From NCBI GenBank assembly GCA_963841885.1, contig CAWJEK010000017.1, positions 62,001 through 126,000 of the forward strand: 64,000 nucleotides of DNA, in the 5' to 3' direction. The stretch comes from Bog-756 sp963841885 (GTDB taxonomy: Bacteria; Actinomycetota; Acidimicrobiia; Acidimicrobiales; RAAP-2). The notes under the pieces were generated by a model, which saw only the letters and a program-made list of their open reading frames with translations, was not told the origin of the DNA and did not search any database. The translations under genes were made by a program, and so were the position numbers. Below, piece by piece: positions 9,020-17,267 of this stretch (positions within the stretch are counted from its first letter, which is position 1; each line of letters starts with the position of its first letter).

Positions 9020-9880
9020 TCAGGCCGTGGCGTCGGTCTCCGTCGCCACCTGCCACGATGGTGGCCGCTTCTCGGCGAAGGCGGCGATCCCCTCCCTCGC
9101 CTCGGCCGTCTGACTGGTCACCGTCAGCATGGCGTGGAGATAGGGCAGGGCCTCGGAGGCCGCGGCGTCGACCACAGCGTAGAACGAATCGCGGCCCATC
9201 TTGGTCACCCCGGGTGGCTTGGAGGCGAGCACGGCGGCCAGATCGGCCACGGCGGCGTCCAGGTCGGCATCGGGCACCACCCGGTTGACGAATCCGATGC
9301 GGTCGGCCTCCTCCGCCCCCACCACACGGCTGGTCAGCATGAGTTCCAGCGCCTTCTTCGGGGACATCGACCGGAGCAGGGAGACGGTCACCATGTAGGG
9401 CCAGAGCCCGACGTTGAGTTCGGGGGCGCCGAAGCGGGCGCTCTCGGAGGCGATGACCATGTCACAGGCCAGGGCGAGGCCGAACCCGCCGGCCATGGCC
9501 CACCCCTGCACCCGGGCGATGGTGGGCTTGCCGAGCTGCCACATCTCCTCGAAGAGCTCGGCCAGCCAGCCGCGGGCCAGATGGTGGTCGAGGTACTCGT
9601 CGGAGGTGCCGCCCGGATCCTTCGGGACCATGCCCGACAGGTCGGCGCCGGCGCAGAACGCCTGGTCGCCGGCCCCGGTCAGGACGACCACCCGGACGGC
9701 CGGATCGACCTTGGCCCGGGCCAGCTCCCGGCGCAGTCCACCGATGACCTCCCACGTCATGGCGTTGCGACGCTCGGGCCGGTTGATGGTCAGGGTGAGC
9801 ACGGGGCCCTGCCGGACGGCGAGCAGATCGCCGCTGTCGACCGGGCCCGGGTCGGTGTCGTTGGCTGCGGTGTCGGGCAC
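9020..9880 (-). CDS. Enoyl-CoA hydratase/isomerase (crotonase) family protein
   Basis: 286-aa crotonase-fold enzyme acting on acyl-CoA substrates, probably in fatty-acid or related beta-oxidation. The oxyanion-hole motifs are visible as QAFCAGADLSGM and GWAMAGGFGLALACDM, and NRPERRNAM marks the N-terminal CoA-binding turn. The substrate cannot be told. The GTG start at 9880 is supported by a TACCGT box 6 nt upstream, implying a leaderless transcript. Confidence 0.88.
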   Translation of the reverse strand: MPDTAANDTDPGPVDSGDLLAVRQGPVLTLTINRPERRNAMTWEVIGGLRRELARAKVDPAVRVVVLTGAGDQAFCAGADLSGMVPKDPGGTSDEYLDHHLARGWLAELFEEMWQLGKPTIARVQGWAMAGGFGLALACDMVIASESARFGAPELNVGLWPYMVTVSLLRSMSPKKALELMLTSRVVGAEEADRIGFVNRVVPDADLDAAVADLAAVLASKPPGVTKMGRDSFYAVVDAAASEALPYLHAMLTVTSQTAEAREGIAAFAEKRPPSWQVATETDATA

Positions 9881-9886
9881 GCACCG

Positions 9887-9892
9887 ACGGTA
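9887..9892 (-). promoter_or_regulatory. -10 box TACCGT for a leaderless enoyl-CoA hydratase transcript
   Basis: TACCGT on the minus strand ends 6 nt before the GTG start at 9880, which puts the transcription start at or next to the start codon. The same spacing recurs at several genes here. Confidence 0.55.
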
Positions 9893-9932
9893 CCCCGGCC
9901 GCGCCGGAGAGGTCGCCTGGGCCGGTGGTGGG

Positions 9933-11408
9933 TCACCCGCTGGTCGACGGACCGGTCGGGCCGGCCGCCGTCGGGCCGTTGGTCAGGATGAGCGATCCGC
10001 CCTCGAACCCGACTCCGTTCACGGGGTCGGCCAGGGCGACGCAGAACCCGGCGAGCTCACAGGACACCGACGGCACCGCGCCGACCTCACTCGGGAGCGG
10101 CACGGTCGACCACGTCGACCCCCCGTCGGTGGTGGCAACCATCCCTTCGCCCCCGAGCACGCACGAGGTGTCCGACGTGCAGCTGATCGACTGCCAGTCC
10201 CGGCCCCCCGGCAGCCCGTCGACGTTCGGGCCGGCCGGGGCGGGGACGAGTGCCCAGGTGACCCCACCGTCGCCCGACCGGAGGACGGCGCCGTCGGTGG
10301 GACCCCCCAGCACACCCGGGTGTCGGGGCAGGCGAGCCCCGGAGAGAACCGGTGCGCCCCCGGGACCAGGCTCTCGGACCACGACCGCCCGCCGTCCGTC
10401 GTCCGCCAGGCGTCGACCACCCCGGTGGCGGGGTCGAGGAGCGACAGGCCACCCAGTACCACGCACTGGGTGGCGGACGGACAGGCCAGCGCGGCGGCGG
10501 TCCCGAACTGCCCGCTGTCGACCTCGAAGCCCGACTCCGAGGACCGCTCGGGCAGCACGTGACGCGTCCAGGTGCGCCCACCGTCGGTGGTGCGCAGGAA
10601 GACGAGCCGGTCCGGGGTGAATGCGGCGGACGACGTGGCGTCGAGCACGTGACCCACGACGTCGCACACGTCGGCCGACGTGCAGTCCACGGCGTCGAGC
10701 ACGCCCGGCCAGTACGTCGTCTCGGCGGGGAACTGCTGATAGGCCGGGATGTACTCGACCGCCGGGGGGATCGGCACCTTGTGCATGTGCCAGGTGGCCC
10801 CGGCATCGGTCGTCGTCAGCAGCACCGGGTCACGCAGCTCCTTCTTGGCCAGAGGGTCCCCGGACTTCGGGTCGAGGAGGCCTCCACCGGCCGAGCACCA
10901 GGTGGCGCTGACGCACGAGACGGGGGTGGCGGTGGCCACACCGGCCGGCAGGTGGGTGGGCGACCAGGTGTGCCCGGCGTCATGGGACACGTAGGTGGCA
11001 CCGGTCACCCCCGACGCTCCACCGACGCCGTAGTAGGTGGACAGGAAACAGGTGGTCACCCCACCGCAGCTGACCTGCGAGATCGCTCCCGGATTTCCGG
11101 TGGCCAGGACATACTGCGTCCCCGAGAGGGATGCGGTCAGCTGCCATCCCGAGGTCACCGGGGGGCCGGAGGCCCGGGTGGTCCCGGACCTCGACGTTCC
11201 CCCCGGTCGAGAGCACCGCGACGCCCAGGACGACCGCGGCCACCACGAACGCGGCGGCCGCCACGAATGACCGTCCACGGTGATCGGTACGTCGACCGGG
11301 TGCCGGGTGGGCCGGCCGGCCGGCGACTACCCCCGTGACCTCCCCGGGGGTGACGGGGGCGGCGGCCGAGTCGACGAGCGCGCGGAGATCCGCACCGAGA
11401 TCATTCAT
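9933..11408 (-). CDS. Single-pass membrane protein with extracytoplasmic BNR/YCF48-like beta-propeller (two frameshifts)
   Basis: Begins MNDLGADLRALVDSAA with a cytoplasmic tail of about 50 residues, one membrane helix (SFVAAAAFVVAAVVLGVAVL), then a repeat domain. Seven repeats each carry an identical C-x5-C spacing (SCGGVTTCF, SCVSATWCS, DCTSADVCD, ACPSATQCV, ACPDTRVCW, SCTSDTSCV, SCELAGFCV), alternating with BNR/Asp-box strands such as TTDGGRTW and SGDGGVTW. This is a probable seven-bladed propeller with one disulfide per blade. Frame slips occur at about 11185 and at the C6 run 10303-10308; all segments are consistent with one protein. Its start overlaps the stop of the upstream ECF sigma gene (ATGA). 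Database names would be sialidase-like, but no enzymatic residues can be assigned. Confidence 0.75.
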
Positions 11409-11929
11409 GCCGGGGTGTCTCCGATCTGGTGGCGCAGCTTGGCCAGGCCCCGCTCGAGGTGGTTCTGGACGGTCGTCACCTTGATTCCGGTGTGCTCGGC
11501 GACCTCGCGGAGCGTCCAACCGAACCCGTGGACCAGCACCACGGCGGTCCGCTGGCGGACCGACAACGAAGCGAGCGCCTTGGCGAGGCCGGGCTCCACG
11601 ACGGGCTCGTCGTAGGCGACCACCGGGGCGAACGTGACCGGCGGACGCCGCCACCGGGTCCGGCTCTGGCCGACACGGTAGAGATAGCCCGAGAGGTTGT
11701 CGACGTCAGCCAGGCGCTCCCAGTGCTCCCAGGCGTAGGCGAGCGCCTCGGCCGTCGCCTCGCGCCCCGCAGGTCCGCCGTAGGCGGCCACCAGGGCCCG
11801 ACGGAGGCGGGGTTCGTTCGTCCGGACGAATGCCTCGAAGAGGTCGGCGGGTGACCCCCCGACGACCACAGGAGTCCCACGGGGAGGGCTCGCCGGTCCG
11901 CCGAGGGCGTGGCTCACGTGCTCCATCAT
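11405..11929 (-). CDS. ECF-type RNA polymerase sigma factor
   Basis: 174-aa sigma-70 family protein. Region 2 is at about residues 28-85 (LFEAFVRTNEPRLRRALVAAYGG ... AYAWEHWERL), a short linker follows, and region 4 helix-turn-helix is LREVAEHTGIKVTTVQNHLERG. The motif LSVRQRTAVVLVHGFGWT before it is typical of SigE-like ECF factors. Region 2 is weakly conserved. The next gene, overlapping by 4 nt, encodes a one-pass membrane protein where an anti-sigma factor would be expected, which suggests signal-controlled activity. Confidence 0.85.
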   Translation of the reverse strand: MMEHVSHALGGPASPPRGTPVVVGGSPADLFEAFVRTNEPRLRRALVAAYGGPAGREATAEALAYAWEHWERLADVDNLSGYLYRVGQSRTRWRRPPVTFAPVVAYDEPVVEPGLAKALASLSVRQRTAVVLVHGFGWTLREVAEHTGIKVTTVQNHLERGLAKLRHQIGDTPA

Positions 11930-11984
11930 GGTGGTAGAGCCGCCGGACCGCGGCTTTTACCACCGCGACCGGAGGAAATCCGGG

Positions 11985-13076
11985 GTGGGTGGCCCCCGCT
12001 ACGGTGACGCCATCGCCACGACCGCCATCCTCTCCTTCCGCCTCGACGGAACCGACGGTGTCTCCATCGAGGCGGCCAAGTGGCGACGGGCCCTCGACCG
12101 ACTCGGCCACACCACGTACACCGTCGCCGGCAGCGGACCCGTCGACGAGACGGTGCCCGGACTGGCCATCGGCGACGACGCCGCGCCCGCGCCGGACCGC
12201 CTCGTCGCCGCCCTCGGCCGCGCCGACCTGGTCGTCGTCGAGAACCTGCTGTCGCTCCCCCTCAACCAGCCCGCCTGGGACGTGACCGCCGACGTCCTGG
12301 CCGGCCGGCCCGCGGTGCTCCACCACCACGACCTGCCGTGGCAGCGTCCGCAGTTCGTCGGCCACCCGCCGCCGCCCGACGATCGGGCCTGGCGCCACGT
12401 CACCATCAACGAACGCAGCCGGAGGGAGCTCGGGGACCGCGGGATCACCGCCCGCACCATCTACAACTCGTTCGCGGTGCCCCCACCCGGTCCCCGGTCG
12501 GGGCGGCCCGACCGGTCGCCCCGCGGTCGGGCACTCCGTGAGCGGCTCGGGATCGGATCGGGCGAGCGCCTCGTGCTCCAGCCCACCCGGGCCCTGGCCC
12601 GCAAGAACGTGGCCGGTGGGCTGCGGGCCGCCGCCCAGCTCGGCGCCGTCTACTGGCTGCTGGGCCCGGCTGAGGACGGCTACGGGCCGGAGCTCGAGCG
12701 ACTGATGGCCACCGCACCGTGCCCGGTGCGGCGCGGGGTGCCCGACGCCGGCGGGACAGGTGGGAACTGGACGGTCGACGACGCCTACCAGGCGTGCGAC
12801 GTCGTCGCCCTGCCCTCCACCTGGGAGGGATTCGGTAACCCGAGCCTCGAGTCGGTGACCCATCGCCGACCCCTGGTGATCGGCCCCTATCCGGTGGCCG
12901 ACGAGCTCGTGGCGTTCGGCTTCCGGTGGTTCCCACTCGACGCCCTGGCCGGCCTCGACCACTGGCTGGATGACCCCGACCCCGCCCTGTTGGAGGACAA
13001 CCTGGACGTCGCCCGGGCCCACTTCTCCCTCGAGGACCTGCCCGGCCGGATCGACCAGGTGCTGGCCACCCTCTGA
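11985..13076 (+). CDS. GT-B fold glycosyltransferase (GT4-like)
   Basis: Protein of about 360 aa. N-terminal Rossmann-like half starts TTAILSFRLDGTDGVSIEAAKW, a typical GT4 acceptor loop. The C-terminal half has QPTRALARKNVAGGL and the donor-binding motif ALPSTWEGFGNPSLESV (E-x7-E type). It probably transfers a sugar to an envelope glycan or small molecule; the substrate is unknown. The open frame begins at 11928, but homology starts near residue 30. GTG 11985 is the best canonical start. A TACGGT box 6 nt before an ATC codon at 12012 hints at a start there. Divergent from the sigma gene. Confidence 0.8.
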   Translation: MGGPRYGDAIATTAILSFRLDGTDGVSIEAAKWRRALDRLGHTTYTVAGSGPVDETVPGLAIGDDAAPAPDRLVAALGRADLVVVENLLSLPLNQPAWDVTADVLAGRPAVLHHHDLPWQRPQFVGHPPPPDDRAWRHVTINERSRRELGDRGITARTIYNSFAVPPPGPRSGRPDRSPRGRALRERLGIGSGERLVLQPTRALARKNVAGGLRAAAQLGAVYWLLGPAEDGYGPELERLMATAPCPVRRGVPDAGGTGGNWTVDDAYQACDVVALPSTWEGFGNPSLESVTHRRPLVIGPYPVADELVAFGFRWFPLDALAGLDHWLDDPDPALLEDNLDVARAHFSLEDLPGRIDQVLATL

Positions 13077-13134
13077 CCAGCCGCAGCCCCGGCGTCCGGC
13101 GTCGTCCCGTCCGGAGCCGCCGCCGACCCGGGGC

Positions 13135-13140
13135 TACCAT
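13135..13140 (+). promoter_or_regulatory. -10 box TACCAT for a leaderless tetR transcript
   Basis: TACCAT ends 7 nt before ATG 13148. This favours the ATG at 13148 over the one at 13139, which overlaps the box itself. Confidence 0.5.
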
Positions 13141-13147
13141 GACCGGG

Positions 13148-13837
13148 ATGTCGAGCGCCTCCACCCCGGCGGGGACCAGGTCCGGAGCGGCCCCCACCCG
13201 GTCGACCCGACGCCTGACGGCCGATGCCCGGCGACGCCAGCTGTTCGACGTGGCCCTCTCCCTCTTCGCCGAGCACGGCTACTCGGCCACCACCATGGAC
13301 GACATCGCCGAGGCGGCGGGGGTGACCAAGCCGCTCGTGTACCAGCACTTCGAGTCGAAGCGGGCCCTCTACCTCGAGCTGCTCGACGTCTTCTCCCACT
13401 CGATGATCGACCGGATCGTGCAGGCCACGGCGGCCGCCGAAGGTCCCCGGCAACAGGTCGAGCTCGGATTCGCCGGCTACTTCGAGCTCATGGTCGACAA
13501 CGAGCACGCCTTCCGGCTCCTCTACGGACGGGACGCACCCGACGACGTCGAGCTCGGGGCCGCCCTGCACCGGGTCGAGGAGACGATCGCCCAGGCCATC
13601 GACCCGCTCATCGACGCCGACCTCGACCCGGAACACCGGCTGCTGCTGGCCCACGCCGTGGTGGGCATGGCCGAAGGGGCCAGTCGCCACTGGCTCGACG
13701 CCAACCGGGCCCGGCGCACGTCCGGGACGGGCGGGACGCCCGAGGACGAGACCGACCGGGCCACCGAGGCCGCGCGTCTGGCCGCCCAGCTGGCGGACTT
13801 CGCCTGGGCCGGCCTTCGCCAGGTCCACCGCATCTGA
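13148..13837 (+). CDS. TetR/AcrR family transcriptional regulator
   Basis: About 230 aa. A flexible Ser/Thr/Arg-rich N-terminus precedes the TetR HTH (DDIAEAAGVTKPLVYQHFESKRAL) near residues 45-85. The C-terminal ligand domain resembles the TetR_C 'FELMVDNEHAFRLLY' type often linked to lipid metabolism in actinobacteria. The target is unknown; it is flanked by a glycosyltransferase and the convergent rskA-like gene. The start is chosen from the TACCAT box; an ATG 9 nt upstream is also in frame. Confidence 0.9.
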   Translation: MSSASTPAGTRSGAAPTRSTRRLTADARRRQLFDVALSLFAEHGYSATTMDDIAEAAGVTKPLVYQHFESKRALYLELLDVFSHSMIDRIVQATAAAEGPRQQVELGFAGYFELMVDNEHAFRLLYGRDAPDDVELGAALHRVEETIAQAIDPLIDADLDPEHRLLLAHAVVGMAEGASRHWLDANRARRTSGTGGTPEDETDRATEAARLAAQLADFAWAGLRQVHRI

Positions 13838-13873
13838 CGGACGGCGTGACCGGGGCCGACCGGGCCCGTCGGC

Positions 13874-14740
13874 TCAGACCTGGACGGTGCCGACGGCGAC
13901 CGGCTGGTTGGCCGACTTCACCACGCCACCGGCGACCTCGTCGGTGATGGCGAAGGCCGACACCGTCGGCGAGCCGGCGACACTGAACGGGACGATCCCC
14001 GGATGGGAGCCGAGCAGACCCAGCGAGATCGTCCGGGAACCGACCACGCCCCACAGTTGGTAGGTGCGGTCGTCGGGCAGGGCCACGAGGCCATCCTTGT
14101 CGTTGATGACGAACCCGGTGCCGGCCGCCGTCAGCACGATGGTGGCGGGAGTCGACCCCGAACCCGTCGGGTCGGCCAGGGGGATCCGACGGGTGCCCGG
14201 GGCCGCCAGCGCGGCCCGCTCGGCCGCCGACATCCGTGACCCGGACTGCAGCGCGTCGACCTGGGTGTGGAGGTGATGGACCTGGACGCCGAACGCCAGG
14301 GCGATGACGGCGGCGGCAGCGGCGACCAGGCCGGCGGCCACCGTGACCACCCGGGACCGGCGACGGGACGAGTCGAGTGGGATCACGTCGCCACCCGCCG
14401 GCGTGGCGCCTCCGACCGTGGAGCCGTCACCGTCCCGGTCCCGGCCGGCGGCCCCGTCGGGGCTGTCGAGGCGGGCGGCGAGGCGGTCCCACGAGTCGTT
14501 CGAGGTCCCCCCGAGCTGGCCGGCGATGCCGTCCCACAGCTCGGCGGGCGGTGATCCACCGGAGTTGGCCAGGAGGCCGGCCACCTCGTGGTGCTGGGCC
14601 ACCTCGATCGAGCACCGCACGCACTCGTCGAGGTGCGCCTCGATGACGGCGGCCGTCTCGACATCCACCGCGTCGAGCGCGTACGCCCCCAGCAGCTCCT
14701 CGATCTCGGTGTGGCTGAGCGGGGTCGGGGACGTACTCAC
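13874..14740 (-). CDS. RskA-like anti-sigma factor (zinc-finger N-terminus, one membrane helix)
   Basis: 288 aa. N-terminal anti-sigma domain with the ZAS motif H-x3-C-x2-C (AHLDECVRCS) at about residues 34-44. A linker, a membrane helix (VVTVAAGLVAAAAAVIALAF) and an extracytoplasmic RskA-type domain (DRTYQLWGVVG, VPFSVAGSPTVSAFAITDE) follow. It should sequester the sigma factor encoded just upstream until released by proteolysis. The GTG start overlaps the sigma stop (GTGA), so the pair is translationally coupled. Confidence 0.9.
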   Translation of the reverse strand: MSTSPTPLSHTEIEELLGAYALDAVDVETAAVIEAHLDECVRCSIEVAQHHEVAGLLANSGGSPPAELWDGIAGQLGGTSNDSWDRLAARLDSPDGAAGRDRDGDGSTVGGATPAGGDVIPLDSSRRRSRVVTVAAGLVAAAAAVIALAFGVQVHHLHTQVDALQSGSRMSAAERAALAAPGTRRIPLADPTGSGSTPATIVLTAAGTGFVINDKDGLVALPDDRTYQLWGVVGSRTISLGLLGSHPGIVPFSVAGSPTVSAFAITDEVAGGVVKSANQPVAVGTVQV

Positions 14741-15324
14741 AGCCCCGCTCCCGCCGGCTCGATGCCCCGCTCGATGAGGTTGACACGCAGCCGTCCGAGG
14801 CCGGACCGGATCCGGCTCTTGACCGTGCCCTCGGGCTCGTCGAGCAGCACGGCCACCTCCTTGTAGGTCCGGCCGCCGAAGTAGGCGAGTTCGATGGGCT
14901 GGCGCAGCTCGTCAGGGAGGGCGCCCAGGGCGTCCTTCACCTGCTGGGCGACGGCCATGTCCCACACCTCACGGTCGATGTCGTAGGCGCCGGTCGCCGT
15001 CTCCCGGGAGGTCCGCTCCTCGCGTCGGCGACGCGACTCCTCGGACCGGACGACGTCGACCGACTTGCCGTGGGTCCGGGCCAGCAGGAACGAGCGGAGG
15101 GTGCCCCGCTGGGCGTCGAACTTCTCCGGGCTCCGCCACAGGTCGAGGAAGACCTCCTGGGTGACCTCCTCGGCCGGCGGGTCCGAGCGCAGGATGCGGC
15201 GCGCGAGGGCGTGCACCGCCCCGCCGTGGCGCCGGTAGATCTCGGCGAGGGCGGGCTCGTGCCAGCGACCCACCGCCACGACCAGGTTGGCGTCGCTGGC
15301 CTGCTCCACGTCCAGATGGACCAC
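14737..15324 (-). CDS. ECF sigma factor, SigK-like
   Basis: 195 aa. Region 2 (LAEIYRRHGGAVHALARRIL, EEVTQEVFLDLWRSPEKFD, GTLRSFLLARTHGKSVDVVRSE) and region 4 (LGALPDELRQPIELAYFGGRTYKEVAVLL, EPEGTVKSRIRSGLGRLR) are complete. Pairing with an RskA-type anti-sigma and the sequence style match the SigK/ECF19 group. Targets probably include secreted or envelope proteins; the secreted-protein gene just upstream on the same strand is a candidate but this is inference. Confidence 0.92.
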   Translation of the reverse strand: MVHLDVEQASDANLVVAVGRWHEPALAEIYRRHGGAVHALARRILRSDPPAEEVTQEVFLDLWRSPEKFDAQRGTLRSFLLARTHGKSVDVVRSEESRRRREERTSRETATGAYDIDREVWDMAVAQQVKDALGALPDELRQPIELAYFGGRTYKEVAVLLDEPEGTVKSRIRSGLGRLRVNLIERGIEPAGAGL

Positions 15325-15388
15325 CTACTCGACTCGCTCCGCTCGCACGAAGGGTATTCGAAACCGGGCACCGGACCGGATGAACCCC

Positions 15389-15430
15389 GCACCCGGCGCC
15401 CGCCGGACCCGCACCCGGCGCCCGCCGGAC
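15389..15430. repeat. Direct repeat, two 20-bp copies, period 22
   Basis: Two identical copies of gcacccggcgcccgccggac at 15389-15408 and 15411-15430 in the sigma-gene upstream region. They could be a small duplication or paired protein-binding sites. Confidence 0.7.
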
Positions 15431-15445
15431 GCGGGATCGGGGGCA

Positions 15446-15486
15446 TGGGATCGGGCCCCGTCGACGACGGGGCCCGATCCCATGGT
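15446..15486. terminator. Perfect 41-bp inverted repeat, probable terminator
   Basis: Arms of 20 bp (catgggatcgggccccgtcg and its exact complement) around a single central base. It lies 60 bp beyond the stop of the secreted-protein gene (15547) and upstream of the sigK-like gene, both on the minus strand. Stem strength and place suggest an intrinsic-type terminator or attenuator, although no T-run follows. Confidence 0.6.
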
Positions 15487-15546
15487 GATGCTGCGTCAGG
15501 TCAGGCCGACCACCCGGCTACCTGCGCCGGGGGTCGACCGGACGGC

Positions 15547-16017
15547 TCAGGTGGCCTTGAGCGGCTTCAGCGCCGAGATGGCTCCGGACGACGAGATGCA
15601 CACCGCCCCCGTGGCCTTCCCCGGGACCTTCAGGTTGTCGCCGGTGTCAGCCGTGACCGTGGCGGTGAACTTGTCGGCCGTCGGATTGCTCGACCCACCC
15701 TTGACGTAGCCGGGACACTTCGTGGCCGACGTGCTCTTCAGCACCGGAGCGCTGATGGTGGTCGTGCTACCGCTCACCCAGGTGATGGTGCCCCCGGTGG
15801 CCAGCGTGGAGCTGTTGAGCGGCTGGGAGCTTCCTCCCGTGTTGCCCCCCTTGCACCCGCTTACGACGGTGGTGCCCGTCACGGTTCCCGTCAGCGTCGT
15901 ACAGCTGATCTTGGAAAACTTGGCCTGGGCGGCCGCTCCGGCCGGCCCCGCCATCAGAACCGAAGCCCCCGACAACGGCACGGTGAGTGCCGCAGCCAAT
16001 AGCAATGCTCTACGCAT
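15547..16017 (-). CDS. Small secreted protein of unknown function
   Basis: 156 aa with a clean Sec signal peptide (MRRALLLAAALTVPLSGASVLMAGPAGAAA, cleavage probably after AGAAA). The mature part is Thr/Ser/Gly-rich with four cysteines (SCTT, GCKG, KCPG, VCIS), likely two disulfides, and looks all-beta. I do not recognise a named family. Translation starts at ATG 16017 behind a strong aggaggaa ribosome-binding site. A perfect 41-bp inverted repeat lies downstream. It sits next to the sigK/rskA-like pair and may be controlled by it. Confidence 0.75.
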   Translation of the reverse strand: MRRALLLAAALTVPLSGASVLMAGPAGAAAQAKFSKISCTTLTGTVTGTTVVSGCKGGNTGGSSQPLNSSTLATGGTITWVSGSTTTISAPVLKSTSATKCPGYVKGGSSNPTADKFTATVTADTGDNLKVPGKATGAVCISSSGAISALKPLKAT

Positions 16018-16170
16018 AGTTGTTCCTCCTCATTGGGTACTGGACTTTCCCCCCTACCCCGCGAGGCACCGTTCCCCGTCGGTCACCCGAATAACCCACG
16101 GATTCGAAACGTGCCCGTCGGATCGGCGGACACCCCTGTGTCCGGCGTAGCGGAATCCCGACCCAACAGG

Positions 16171-16176
16171 TAAGGT
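16171..16176 (+). promoter_or_regulatory. -10 box TAAGGT for leaderless DUF4395 gene
   Basis: TAAGGT ends 6 nt before GTG 16183, consistent with a leaderless transcript. Confidence 0.5.
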
Positions 16177-16182
16177 ATCGGT

Positions 16183-16680
16183 GTGTTCTCCTTCCCGAAC
16201 CCGGTCAACGACTACGCGGCCCGAACGGTGGCGACCGGGGTCGTCGTGATGTGCGTGGCCGCCATCGCGTTCGACCAGCCGTGGATCCTCATCCCGCTCG
16301 CCTACGGCTTCTGGGCCCGCGTGCTCACCGGGCCCCGCCTCAGCCCCCTCGGTCAGCTGGCCACCCGCGTGGTGGCCCCCCGGCTGCCCTTCGAGCCGAA
16401 GTTCGTCCCCGGGCCGCCCAAGCGGTTCGCCCAGGCCATCGGCGTCGTCTTCTCCACCACCGCGCTGGTGCTCTGGTACGGGTTCGGCGAGCACACGGCG
16501 GCCTTCGTCGTCGTCGGCCTGCTCACCTGCGCGGCATTCCTCGAGGCGGCCTTCGGTCTGTGCCTCGGCTGCAAGGCGTTCGCCGTTCTGATGCGGATCG
16601 GGGTGATTCCCGAGTCGGTGTGCCTCGAGTGCAGCGACCTCTCGCTCCGCCACCCCGAGCTCAGCGTCGACCGCGCCTGA
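16183..16680 (+). CDS. DUF4395 membrane protein
   Basis: 165 aa with four predicted membrane helices and the family's cysteine pattern: GLCLGCKAFAVLMRIGVIPESVCLECSD near the C-terminus, plus the N-terminal NPVNDYAARTVA motif. DUF4395 proteins are common in actinobacteria and often sit beside thioredoxin or sulfur-transfer genes, but their activity is not established. The GTG start is set by a TAAGGT box 6 nt upstream. Confidence 0.9.
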   Translation: MFSFPNPVNDYAARTVATGVVVMCVAAIAFDQPWILIPLAYGFWARVLTGPRLSPLGQLATRVVAPRLPFEPKFVPGPPKRFAQAIGVVFSTTALVLWYGFGEHTAAFVVVGLLTCAAFLEAAFGLCLGCKAFAVLMRIGVIPESVCLECSDLSLRHPELSVDRA

Positions 16681-16702
16681 GGCCGGCGCCGGACCGGCGC
16701 CG

Positions 16703-17236
16703 GTGACCGGCGATCGTACGGGCCCGGCCGACGAGCGACGAACCGGTGTGGGACCGGCGTCCGTCAGGGTGGCCCGACAGGACGAGTACCCCCGGCTCCG
16801 CGCCATCGAGCTCGAGGCCGACGACCTCTACCTGACCGTGGGAATGGGGCCCTTCCCGGCGGACGACGTCCACGACCGGCTCGACGAGATGGCCGTCGTC
16901 TTCGCAGCGGGCGATCCGCCGGTCGGCTTCGTCTCCGTCGAGCTGCTCGACGGAGAGGCCCACATCGACCAGCTCTCGGTACTGGCCGCCCACGGCAATC
17001 GCGGAACCGGGAGGGCTCTGCTCGACGAGGTGATCCGCTGGGCCCGCGGGGAGGGCCTGGCGGGGGTGACCCTCACCACCTTCCGGGACGTTCCCTGGAA
17101 CGCCCCCTTCTACCGTCGGGTCGGCTTCGAGGTCGTCACCGAACCGGTTGCGGGACTGGCGCAGCGCCGAGCCGACGAGCGGGCCGAGGGCTTCGACGGA
17201 TTCGGGCCCCGGGTGGCCATGCGACTGACCTTCTGA
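16703..17236 (+). CDS. GNAT family N-acetyltransferase
   Basis: 177 aa. The acetyl-CoA binding loop is visible in QLSVLAAHGNRGTGRALLDEVIRWA (Q/R-x2-G-x-G/A type), with the beta5 end APFYRRVGFEVV. Substrate unknown. The alignable domain starts near residue 20 (VRVARQDEYPRLR), so a later start is possible. It follows the DUF4395 gene by 22 bp on the same strand. Confidence 0.88.
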   Translation: MTGDRTGPADERRTGVGPASVRVARQDEYPRLRAIELEADDLYLTVGMGPFPADDVHDRLDEMAVVFAAGDPPVGFVSVELLDGEAHIDQLSVLAAHGNRGTGRALLDEVIRWARGEGLAGVTLTTFRDVPWNAPFYRRVGFEVVTEPVAGLAQRRADERAEGFDGFGPRVAMRLTF

Positions 17237-17267
17237 CGCCGACCCGGGGGTCCGGGGGTCCGGTCCG

